5,549 nucleotides of DNA, from NCBI GenBank assembly GCA_947624755.1, contig CANQLQ010000148.1:1-5549 (forward strand), written 5' to 3'. Below are positions 1 through 5,384 of the stretch, in pieces (the stretch's first letter is position 1; each line of letters starts with the position of its first letter). This DNA comes from an uncultured Clostridia bacterium. Lineage in GTDB: Bacteria > Bacillota > Clostridia > Oscillospirales > Acutalibacteraceae. The notes below the pieces were generated by a model. That model saw nothing but the letters and a program-made list of their open reading frames with translations, had not been told where the DNA came from and did no database searches. The translations under genes were made by a program, and so were the position numbers.

Positions 1-81
1 CATCGTGGAGGGACATGAAAAGCAAGTTACATATTGAGTTGTCAAAGGTCCTTGTAAATCAAGGGTTTCCGGCACGGCGGC

Positions 82-138
82 ATGAAACGGCGTTGTGGAT
101 TTTGAGTCCACCTCGTCTGCCAATTCCAACACACCGGC
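82..138 (-). tRNA. tRNA-Leu(CAA), 5' part only; 3' end displaced
   Basis: Read on the minus strand from 138, the sequence gives a 7-nt acceptor strand GCCGGTG (138-132), a leucine-type D-arm containing TTGGAATTGGCAGAC, and an anticodon arm GTGGA-CTCAAAA-TCCAC (111-95). The anticodon CAA is at 104-102 and reads the Leu codon UUG. A class II tRNA should continue with a paired variable arm, a GGTTCRA-type T-arm and a 3' strand CACCGGC. Instead, CGCCGTTTCATG is followed by unrelated sequence, and no CACCGGC occurs down to base 1. The fragment is certain through the anticodon arm (95-138). Its left boundary is uncertain and could lie anywhere from about 95 to 71. A consensus promoter lies just upstream. 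The likely explanation is insertion of a mobile element into the gene, so this copy is probably not a working tRNA. Confidence 0.8.
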
Positions 139-164
139 AAATATTAAGTTATTCAATATTTTTA

Positions 165-193
165 ATTATATCTTAACTGTATTCTAATGTCAA
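165..193 (-). promoter_or_regulatory. Consensus sigma-A promoter of the tRNA-Leu gene
   Basis: The minus strand reads TTGACA (193-188), a 17-nt spacer, then TATAAT (170-165). Both hexamers match the consensus perfectly with ideal spacing. Transcription would start near 158, about 20 nt before the tRNA 5' end, as expected for a stable-RNA promoter. Because the tRNA 3' end is missing, this promoter now fires into the sequence at the left edge of the window. Confidence 0.85.
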
Positions 194-671
194 TAGTTCA
201 AAAACTTTTTTGTGTTTTATTATCACAACTTTTTTATTATGACTTTAAAAGTCATAAAATGTAAAATATACATTGTTAGAAAGTATCAACTATTAAAAAT
301 CCAAGTACTTATGCTGTTTACAGATATGACAGTGCGAAAAAGTAATATGTAAAAATTGCAATTGTTATAAAAAAGCTTTAGCGGCAAAGGTTTTAAAGGC
401 ACGATAAACTATAAATATGCGGTCAAAGATTATAAAAAGATTCATTTTTTAAAATAAGCAAAACCGCAGGTAATACTTTTTGTATTGCCGAGTATTTTGG
501 CAAAGTATTATGAAAATTTTGTAGGCAAGATGAGCATTAAGCCTTAAGCGTGATTTAATCAGTGATTCCCTTAAATTTTTGGGCTAAATGACGGAATAAT
601 TTACCGTCAAGTAGGGCTGCTTGTATTAATCAGTGATTCCCCAAGTTTTTTTCCACGCATAAATGCACCAA
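194..671. other. Gene-free AT-rich spacer with inverted and direct repeats
   Basis: No open frame here has a credible start, ribosome binding site and length. Visible structure includes a perfect 9-bp inverted repeat at 237-257, a stem-loop at 471-510, two 16-bp direct repeats at 555-570 and 626-641, and a GACGG/CCGTC hairpin at 590-608. A plus-strand frame is open from 371 to 544 apart from one TAA at 455-457, but it has no start signal. It may be chance or a worn gene remnant. Confidence 0.6.
555..641. repeat. Pair of 16-bp direct repeats flanking a hairpin
   Basis: TTAATCAGTGATTCCC occurs exactly at 555-570 and again at 626-641, offset by 71 bp. Each copy contains the palindrome AATCA-G-TGATT and is followed within a few bases by a T-rich run. 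Between them is GACGG-(9 nt)-CCGTC at 590-608. The function is unknown. Possibilities are a protein-binding pair or a small dispersed repeat of the genome. Confidence 0.7.
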
Positions 672-703
672 TTTAAAAACAGCAGACGCTTTTGCATCTG
701 CTG
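672..703 (-). terminator. Rho-independent terminator of the spore-protein gene
   Basis: The minus-strand transcript forms CAGCAGATGC-AAAA-GCGTCTGCTG (703-680), a 10-bp stem with one G-U pair. It is followed directly by TTTTTAAAT. It begins 12 nt after the stop codon of the spore-protein gene, which is the expected geometry. Confidence 0.9.
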
Positions 704-715
704 TAAGGAACGATG

Positions 716-916
716 TTATTTCATGTTCTTTTCGTAGCTTTCGATCATTTTCTTAACCATCTGACCGCCGATAGAACCTGCCTGACGTGATGTGAGGTCA
801 CCGTTATAGCCCTGCTTAAGATTTACACCAACTTCAGCCGCTGCTTCCATCTTGAATCTGTCAAGTGCTTCACGTGCTTCGGGAACCATACCGCCTCTTG
901 AGCTGCTGTTAGCCAT
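716..916 (-). CDS. Alpha/beta-type small acid-soluble spore protein (SASP)
   Basis: This 66-residue protein belongs to the SASP family, which coats and protects DNA in the dormant spore and is degraded at germination to feed outgrowth. The N-terminal stretch MANSSSRGGMVPEAREALD, the segment KMEAAAEVGV (which fits the GPR germination-protease site) and the C-terminal block with TSRQAGSIGGQMVKKM are hallmarks of the family. The length is also typical. The ATG at 916 is chosen because AAGGAG (930-925) lies 8 nt upstream. An alternative in-frame GTG at 925 overlaps that Shine-Dalgarno and is unlikely. The gene has its own terminator downstream and a possible sigma-G promoter upstream, so it should be expressed in the forespore. 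The YetF-like gene lies 87 nt upstream on the same strand. The sequence does not show which numbered SASP it is. Confidence 0.96.
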   Translation of the reverse strand: MANSSSRGGMVPEAREALDRFKMEAAAEVGVNLKQGYNGDLTSRQAGSIGGQMVKKMIESYEKNMK

Positions 917-953
917 GTTTAACACTCCTTACATTATAATTTTGCGTTTGCAT

Positions 954-983
954 TAATATTTTGTTTTGACTGAGAAAATATAT
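954..983 (-). promoter_or_regulatory. Possible sigma-G (forespore) promoter of the SASP gene
   Basis: The minus strand carries AATATTA (960-954), which matches the sigma-G -10 consensus CATWHTA at 6 of 7 positions. An 18-nt spacer separates it from ATATA (983-979), a 4-of-5 match to GHATR. The implied start near 947 leaves a leader of about 30 nt containing the ribosome binding site. In this AT-rich spacer the match could arise by chance. Confidence 0.35.
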
Positions 984-1003
984 TAATGGTAATTTTTTAT
1001 TTT

Positions 1004-1708
1004 TCATTCAAATATATTTTTAGGTTTGAAATCGCTTTTTTCAAATATGCTAAGCTGTAAATTTTTGTCGCAGGTTACAAGAAAAATATTTGAAATATCA
1101 TCGTTCCCTTGACTTCTTAGTTTTTTCAATAGCCAATTTTTATCTTTACCGATTGCCGACAGTCCGTCATCAATTATTTTTCCGTCAAGAACAAGATCAA
1201 CCAAAAGTGTACTCTGCTTGGGCTGTGCCTTGATATCGGAACAGGTAACCGGCTTATTTTGAGAGGTGGGAATAAAACTTACACGGCCGTTTGGTTCCAT
1301 AATTGCAGTATCAAGTTCAGTCAAATCAAAATAGCCGTTATTCCTGCATTTCATAAGAAATTCATTGATATCAAGCCTTGCCTTTTTGAAATTTTTATAT
1401 ATAAGTTTTCCTCTATCCATTAAAACAATTGGTTTTCCCGTAACAAATTTTCTCATTAAAATTGATTTGTCGGTTGTATAAGAAATTAAAAGAGCAAAAA
1501 TACCATATATTATCATAGAAATTAACCGTAATAATATTTCATCTTTCTGTGCAATGGCAAGTTCTGCTGCTATTGAACCTATCGTGATCCCGTTGATATA
1601 ATCAAAAAGACTCAATTCCGAAAGCTGTCTGTATCCCAAAATTCTTGTTATTATAAAAAGAACAACAACTGACAAAAGCGTTGTAAGTATAACATTCAAA
1701 TAATCCAT
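1004..1708 (-). CDS. YetF-family (DUF421) membrane protein
   Basis: This 234-residue protein has the YetF/DUF421 layout. There are about three N-terminal membrane segments (roughly residues 5-22, 38-53 and 61-78) and then a soluble alpha/beta domain. Diagnostic blocks are the LSELSLFDYINGITIGSIAA region (29-48), GKPIVLMDRGKLI (91-103), FDLTELDTAIMEPNGRVS (127-144) and a final DGKIIDDGL...WLLKKL stretch (175-197). The family is common in spore formers and its biochemical role is not established. The ATG at 1708 is preferred because GGGTGA lies 4 nt upstream. ATG 1720 and TTG 1735 are in frame but lack a ribosome binding site, and TTG 1735 would lie almost at the predicted transcription start. 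No terminator is visible after the stop, so read-through into the SASP gene is possible. Confidence 0.9.
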   Translation of the reverse strand: MDYLNVILTTLLSVVVLFIITRILGYRQLSELSLFDYINGITIGSIAAELAIAQKDEILLRLISMIIYGIFALLISYTTDKSILMRKFVTGKPIVLMDRGKLIYKNFKKARLDINEFLMKCRNNGYFDLTELDTAIMEPNGRVSFIPTSQNKPVTCSDIKAQPKQSTLLVDLVLDGKIIDDGLSAIGKDKNWLLKKLRSQGNDDISNIFLVTCDKNLQLSIFEKSDFKPKNIFE

Positions 1709-1738
1709 AAAATCACCCATAAAAATTTTTGACAATTA

Positions 1739-1768
1739 TTCATATTTTTATTCTCATATTATTGTAAA
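1739..1768 (-). promoter_or_regulatory. Candidate sigma-A promoter of the YetF-like gene
   Basis: The minus strand has TTTACA (1768-1763), an 18-nt spacer and TATGAA (1744-1739). The start would be near 1732, giving a leader of about 24 nt that contains GGGTGA and supports the ATG at 1708. The -10 match is only moderate. Confidence 0.35.
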
Positions 1769-1774
1769 AAAATG

Positions 1775-1803
1775 TTGAAAATAACATAGTAATATGTTAA
1801 ACT
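1775..1803 (+). promoter_or_regulatory. Candidate extended -10 promoter of the symporter operon
   Basis: TTGAAA (1775-1780) is followed by a 17-nt spacer and TAAACT (1798-1803), with the extended -10 dinucleotide TG at 1795-1796. The start is predicted near 1810, about 20 nt before the symporter start codon. This is the best plus-strand promoter in the divergent spacer. It contains an inverted repeat described separately. Confidence 0.5.
1782..1799. promoter_or_regulatory. Inverted repeat, likely operator of the symporter operon
   Basis: TAACATA-GTAA-TATGTTA is a perfect 7-bp inverted repeat with a 4-bp centre. It fills most of the spacer between the proposed -35 and -10 of the symporter promoter and overlaps the first two bases of the -10. 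A protein bound here would block RNA polymerase. The two-fold symmetry suits a dimeric helix-turn-helix repressor, but no regulator gene is present to name it. Confidence 0.45.
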
Positions 1804-1831
1804 TAAACAAAAGAAACGGGAGGTAAATTAA

Positions 1832-3292
1832 GTGAACGAAGGAAATGCTTTAAAAAGATATGTCGGTGTTAAAGAAACTATTCTTTACGGAGTTGCCAAT
1901 GGCGGTCAGGTTATCGGTTATAACATGATAAGGGCGCAGCTTACGTTTTTTCTTGTTACGGTTTTCGGCGTTCCTGCCCGGGCTGTTACTGCAATGATAA
2001 CGGTTATGGGCTTTTGGGATGCATTCAATGACCCTCTTATGGGTGGTATTGTTGACAAAACAAGATCTCGTTACGGAAAATTAAGACCTTATCTGCTCAT
2101 TGTTCCAATTCCGCTCGGAATTACAACCGTGTTATTTTTCGGCGGTGCGGAATTTCTTAAAGGTGTTGAATCAACTACTCTTAAAATTGTATATATGTGT
2201 ATTACATATTTCATTTGGGAATTTATATATACAATCGGTGATATACCTTTCTGGGGACTTTCGGCAGCAATCTCGCCAAACCCGGTAGACCGCTCAAGAG
2301 TAATTAAATCCGCAAGATTTATTTCGGGTATCATCGGCGGGCTTCCCGGTATCATAATTACAGTTTGTATCGACCTTTCAAGAAATAATATAATTCCGTT
2401 TACGCTTTCTCAGGTCTTTCTCTTCCTTGCGGTTATAGGCGGTACGTTTGGAATGTTCCTGTTCTCTCTTTCGGGACTTTGTACCAAGGAAAGAATCGTT
2501 CAAGTCAATAACGATCCGAAACTTCTTGATTGTTTCAAGCTTCTGTTCAAAAATAAGTACCTTCTCCTAATCGTTCTTTCAAATATTCTCGGAACTGTTG
2601 GAGGCATCGGCGGTACTTTTTCTACTTATTTCTATACGCTTTCTTTGGGTATTGCGTCGCTTTCTCTTGTTGCCGGTATTCCCGGAACAATTTCGGGCTG
2701 GGTATCGTACGGACTGCTATCCAATCTTGAACAGAGATTTACGTCAAAGCAGCTTATTTTTGGCTGTAGCCTTTCAAATGCCTTAATTGGTATAATCACA
2801 TTCCTTGCAGGTATGAACTCGTACACCAATCCAAAGATCATTGTACCGATTATTGCCGTTCAGGGTGTTTTTACCAGTTTTATAGGTTCCATTAATGCCG
2901 TTGTACCGACAAAGATGATTGCCGATACAGTTGACTATATGGAATGGAAAACAGGTGAAAGAAGTGAAGGTATGTCATTTTCACTGCTTACTTTTGTCGG
3001 AAAGCTTACCGGTTCTCTTTCAACAGCTATTGCAACGGCTATTATTCCTCTCATTGGTCTTCAAGAGGTTGGTCAGGATATGGTTCTTTCGTCTGCGGGC
3101 GGCATTAACACCAAGTTTTGGATGTGGGCGCTTATTACAGTTATTCCGCCGGTTGCTTCACTCATTTCGCTTATTCCTTATGCTTTCTATGACCTTACGG
3201 GAGATAAGCTTAAAAACATTCAGTTGGAACTTATGCAAAGACGTGAAAAGTCAATCAATGCCAATACTCTTGAAAAGGCGGAGGAGGTTTAA
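1832..3292 (+). CDS. GPH-family (MFS) sugar:cation symporter
   Basis: This 486-residue polytopic inner-membrane protein is of the glycoside-pentoside-hexuronide:cation symporter family, as are MelB and XynB-type transporters. It imports a sugar or glycoside with Na+ or H+. The family signature spans residues 61-89: FWDAFNDPLMG followed by DKTRSRYGKLRPYLL. A second typical block, MIADTVDYMEWKTGERSEGM, begins at residue 362. About twelve hydrophobic segments and the length fit the family. The start is a GTG at 1832, 7 nt after GGGAGGT (1818-1824), and the residues that follow resemble other family N-termini. A possible operator lies in the promoter. The next gene starts 3 nt after the stop, so the two form an operon. 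No sugar-degrading enzyme lies nearby, so the substrate cannot be inferred. Confidence 0.94.
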   Translation: MNEGNALKRYVGVKETILYGVANGGQVIGYNMIRAQLTFFLVTVFGVPARAVTAMITVMGFWDAFNDPLMGGIVDKTRSRYGKLRPYLLIVPIPLGITTVLFFGGAEFLKGVESTTLKIVYMCITYFIWEFIYTIGDIPFWGLSAAISPNPVDRSRVIKSARFISGIIGGLPGIIITVCIDLSRNNIIPFTLSQVFLFLAVIGGTFGMFLFSLSGLCTKERIVQVNNDPKLLDCFKLLFKNKYLLLIVLSNILGTVGGIGGTFSTYFYTLSLGIASLSLVAGIPGTISGWVSYGLLSNLEQRFTSKQLIFGCSLSNALIGIITFLAGMNSYTNPKIIVPIIAVQGVFTSFIGSINAVVPTKMIADTVDYMEWKTGERSEGMSFSLLTFVGKLTGSLSTAIATAIIPLIGLQEVGQDMVLSSAGGINTKFWMWALITVIPPVASLISLIPYAFYDLTGDKLKNIQLELMQRREKSINANTLEKAEEV

Positions 3293-3295
3293 CCA

Positions 3296-3523
3296 ATGAA
3301 AAGTGAATGTCCTAAATGCGGGAAAAAATTAAGTATTTTCTATTTTAAGCCGAAATGTCCCCAATGCGGCTGTGAGCTTGCTTATTACGATATGGATAAA
3401 ATGCTTGAAGAGGACGCAAAAAAAGCCGAGGCGGAATTTGCAAAATTAGATGCGTTTATCGACAAAATGACTCCTAAGTTTATAAAGAAAAAGATGAAAA
3501 AAGATATGTCGGATTCCAAATAA
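3296..3523 (+). CDS. Small double-CxxC zinc-ribbon protein
   Basis: This 75-residue protein has two CPxCG knuckles, CPKCG at residues 5-9 and CPQCG at 21-25. Twelve residues lie between C8 and C21. They probably form a four-cysteine zinc site, with an extra Cys at 26. After a YYDMD turn comes a charged helix rich in Lys, Glu and Ala (about 33-57), then a basic tail, KKKMKKD. There is no signal peptide or membrane segment, so it is cytoplasmic and might bind nucleic acid or a protein partner. The ATG lies 7 nt after AGGAGGT (3282-3288), which is inside the last codons of the symporter gene, so translation is coupled to the symporter. Similar N-terminal ribbons occur in longer clostridial proteins, and this version may be a short one. 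Its function is unknown. Confidence 0.85.
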   Translation: MKSECPKCGKKLSIFYFKPKCPQCGCELAYYDMDKMLEEDAKKAEAEFAKLDAFIDKMTPKFIKKKMKKDMSDSK

Positions 3524-3562
3524 CACGGGGAAGGTGCTGTGCGTTCGTTAGAAAAATAATTA
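3521..3562 (+). repeat. Imperfect direct repeat, copy 1
   Basis: This 42-nt stretch starts at the TAA stop of the zinc-ribbon gene and aligns with 4337-4379. There are 36 identities over 43 columns with a single one-base gap. The shared core includes GAAGG, TGCTGT, CGTTCGTT and GAAAAAT. The two copies bracket the orphan gene at 3624-4328. Confidence 0.7.
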
Positions 3563-3623
3563 ACATGGCGGCGCTTTTCCTATAGGATACTTAACGCCGG
3601 TTCTGTTTTAGGAGACTTTATTG

Positions 3624-4328
3624 ATGAGTGTAGTTGCTTCGTTAAAAAATTTTTTAAAAGAAAAAGGCTTTGAAAGATACAAAGGAAGCTGCACATATTT
3701 TAAAGTGTTTCGCGATAAATATTACGCAATTGCCGAAGTTTATCGCGATAGACATCATTTTATATATAATGAATCGGAAAATTGTTTTTATGACGCAGAC
3801 GGGTATTATTATGATATGCACATTGATATATGGCACGAATCATTAAACGACGGCAATTCTTTAATCAATTTTTGCGCCGGAAATTCATTATGTGAGTTGA
3901 GTGAAACGAGCGAGTTAAAATGGATAAATTCCGATGGATGCAGCGAGCATAGAATTGTTGAGGAAATAGAAAACGCTTTTAATGAATTTTTTTATAACCC
4001 TTTATTTTCAACCGAAAACAGTATCAGTATTTACGATTATTTATGCAAATTGGACATGGTTCGCTGTAAATGTGTTTTTTACAATTCAGAACTGTTGGAG
4101 ATTGCCGCATTGGATGAAAAAAGGTATGACGAGGCTTTGATTTGCGTAAAATGCATCCTGTTAAATTATTCTCCGTTTGAAAATTATGTCAGATACTTTG
4201 ATCAGATTTTTTTAGCCAATATGTTAACAGATGAAATAATAAACAACATGAGAAACGGCGGCGATCCAAGAGTTAAGCCGCTCATTGAAGAATATGATCG
4301 CGTAGTTAGTATGATGAAGCAAAAATAA
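3624..4328 (+). CDS. Hypothetical cytoplasmic protein, family not recognised
   Basis: I do not recognise this 234-residue protein. It lacks a signal peptide and membrane segments. The N-terminal half (about 1-125) is rich in aromatics and looks like a beta-sheet domain opened by an amphipathic helix (MSVVASLKNFLKEKGF). Later come FKVFRDKYYAIAEVYRDR (26-43) and Tyr-rich DADGYYYDMHIDIW (57-70). The second half is mainly helical. It has ten cysteines, including CKC (148-150) and CVKC (174-177), but no clear metal motif. The composition and shape recall small immunity-type proteins of polymorphic toxin loci, which is only an impression. ATG 3624 is preferred, with AGGAG at 3610-3614 and a 9-nt spacing. 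TTG 3621 in the same frame is possible. The gene looks AT-richer than the symporter and sits between two direct repeats, which suggests acquisition or duplication. Confidence 0.8.
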   Translation: MSVVASLKNFLKEKGFERYKGSCTYFKVFRDKYYAIAEVYRDRHHFIYNESENCFYDADGYYYDMHIDIWHESLNDGNSLINFCAGNSLCELSETSELKWINSDGCSEHRIVEEIENAFNEFFYNPLFSTENSISIYDYLCKLDMVRCKCVFYNSELLEIAALDEKRYDEALICVKCILLNYSPFENYVRYFDQIFLANMLTDEIINNMRNGGDPRVKPLIEEYDRVVSMMKQK

Positions 4329-4336
4329 AATAAGTG

Positions 4337-4379
4337 TAACATATGGAAGGGTGCTGTTCGTTCGTTTGAAAAATGATTA
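4337..4379 (+). repeat. Imperfect direct repeat, copy 2
   Basis: This 43-nt partner of the repeat at 3521-3562 begins 8 nt after the stop codon of the orphan gene. Differences from copy 1 are six substitutions and one extra G in the GGAAGGG run. From the GTG at 4351 it reads V-L-F-V-R-L-K-N-D then stop. Confidence 0.7.
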
Positions 4380-4402
4380 GGCACAAATTGCAGTTTACAA
4401 AA

Positions 4403-4457
4403 CTGATTAAAAGGGGGCTGCCGCTAATCGGTTTAACGATTTGCGGCAAGCCCCCTT
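4403..4457 (-). terminator. Strong terminator of the PI-PLC gene
   Basis: The minus-strand transcript, starting 12 nt after the PI-PLC stop, folds into a stem of about 20 bp (4457-4411). The pairing is AAGGGGGCT with AGCCCCCTT, GCCGC with GCGGC, and AATCG-type ends around a 6-nt loop, with a single bulged base at 4449 and one mismatch. It is followed by TTTTAATCAG, a short U-tract. On the plus strand the same hairpin has no U-tract, so its use by the converging orphan gene would be secondary. Confidence 0.85.
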
Positions 4458-4469
4458 CAAGTAAGCTTT

Positions 4470-5354
4470 CTATAAATTTAGTTCAATTATTTTTTTCGCA
4501 ATTTCTTCTACAGCAAAATCAAAGTACATTATGCCGTAGTATTTTTCTTTGTTTAGCTTATATTCGGAAAACTTGGCATTGAGTATTTTTGCATTATATT
4601 CAGGGCCTCTAATTCCGCCGGCGGTTGAAAGATAGGAAAGTATATATCTTTTATCAAATGCTGTTCTTGAATCAAGAAACGGCTTTACGCAAAGCTCCCA
4701 GCGTTCAACCGGTTTGTATTTATACCTGTCCTGAATAATTATTTCAATTTGATCGGGTGAATATGTACGAAGCAAAAGCGGGTGAGGTTCGGCTGTATCC
4801 TGGTCGAGCCACCTCGAAAGGTCAATACCTGACTTATTTTTGAAATCGGGATTTTTTTCGTCGATATAACAGCGTCTTAAAAGAACAAGCTTACCCCTTG
4901 CTTCATCAAGAGCAGGCATTCGATTTTCAAGAAACCAACGATTTTCATTGTCTTTCAGATAGGTATAAAAAAGATTATCAAAGCTTTTCTCATCATTTTT
5001 GTCACATGAATCATTTTTGAACTGTAAAATAACAGCTTCACTCGGATTTTTTTCGAGGAATAAATAACATTTTTTTAATAAATCTTCAAGATACATTTTG
5101 CCATATGCGTGATTTGAGGAATTATACACCCTTGCTTTAGAGTGAACGACTGCAAGTCTCTTTTTAACGGGAGCAACACGGACATCAAGAGCGCGTATCC
5201 CCATTTCAAGCTGTTCGGTTATGTCTGTATCTTGACATTTAGAAAAAAGCGAAGTTTGAACATACTTTGCTGCGCAGTCGTGAGTTCCCGGAATATTATA
5301 CTGTAAAAGCTTTATGCTCCCGTCAAGAGTCTCCATCCATTTTGAATAATTCAT
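4470..5354 (-). CDS. PI-PLC X-domain phosphodiesterase, no signal peptide
   Basis: This 294-residue protein has the bacterial phosphatidylinositol-specific phospholipase C fold. Such enzymes cleave phosphatidylinositol or related glycerophosphoinositides to diacylglycerol and a cyclic inositol phosphate. The core residues can be seen: IPGTHD (H25, D26), RALDVR (D57, R59), VVH (H71) and, near the end, IMYFDF (D279). These align by order and spacing with H32/D33, D67/R69, H82 and D274 of the Bacillus cereus enzyme. The length is close to that of the mature Bacillus enzymes. Most bacterial members are secreted, but this one starts MNYSKWMETLDGS, only 24 residues before the first catalytic His. 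Upstream in-frame codons add no start and no hydrophobic leader, so it appears cytoplasmic or is exported another way. The true substrate is uncertain. Confidence 0.9.
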   Translation of the reverse strand: MNYSKWMETLDGSIKLLQYNIPGTHDCAAKYVQTSLFSKCQDTDITEQLEMGIRALDVRVAPVKKRLAVVHSKARVYNSSNHAYGKMYLEDLLKKCYLFLEKNPSEAVILQFKNDSCDKNDEKSFDNLFYTYLKDNENRWFLENRMPALDEARGKLVLLRRCYIDEKNPDFKNKSGIDLSRWLDQDTAEPHPLLLRTYSPDQIEIIIQDRYKYKPVERWELCVKPFLDSRTAFDKRYILSYLSTAGGIRGPEYNAKILNAKFSEYKLNKEKYYGIMYFDFAVEEIAKKIIELNL

Positions 5355-5384
5355 AGTTAAAACATAAACCGAAAAACGGCTATG

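Noticed and set aside
2..37. Plus-strand frame open from the window edge, ending VEGHEKQVTY then TGA
   Set aside because: It could be the C-terminus of an integrase beside the attachment site, but about eleven codons are too few to recognise, so it is not listed as a gene.
3..176. Plus-strand frame 3 open from the edge through the tRNA region to TAA at 174-176
   Set aside because: It runs antisense through the tRNA sequence and its promoter, and its composition is not protein-like there.
2089..2841. Several overlapping frames of 60-90 codons on both strands inside the symporter gene
   Set aside because: They are shadows of the symporter coding sequence with no ribosome binding sites.
2919..3299. 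Plus-strand frame of 126 codons overlapping the 3' end of the symporter gene
   Set aside because: It is a +1-frame shadow of the symporter, rich in Leu, Phe and Arg, as expected from reading membrane codons out of frame.
3567..3600. CGGCG...CGCCG pair around the palindrome TCCTATAGGA before the orphan gene, considered as a riboswitch or attenuator
   Set aside because: A 5-bp outer stem with a 21-nt loop matches no known riboswitch and has no U-tract. It is noted only as a possible binding site.
4391..4405. CAGTTT-ACA-AAACTG hairpin as a terminator for the orphan gene
   Set aside because: The stem is only 6 bp, mostly A-T, and has no U-run after it. It is not convincing.
4373..4582. Plus-strand frame of 69 codons across the terminator and the PI-PLC 3' end
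   Set aside because: It reads through a strong hairpin and antisense to PI-PLC, and it has no ribosome binding site.
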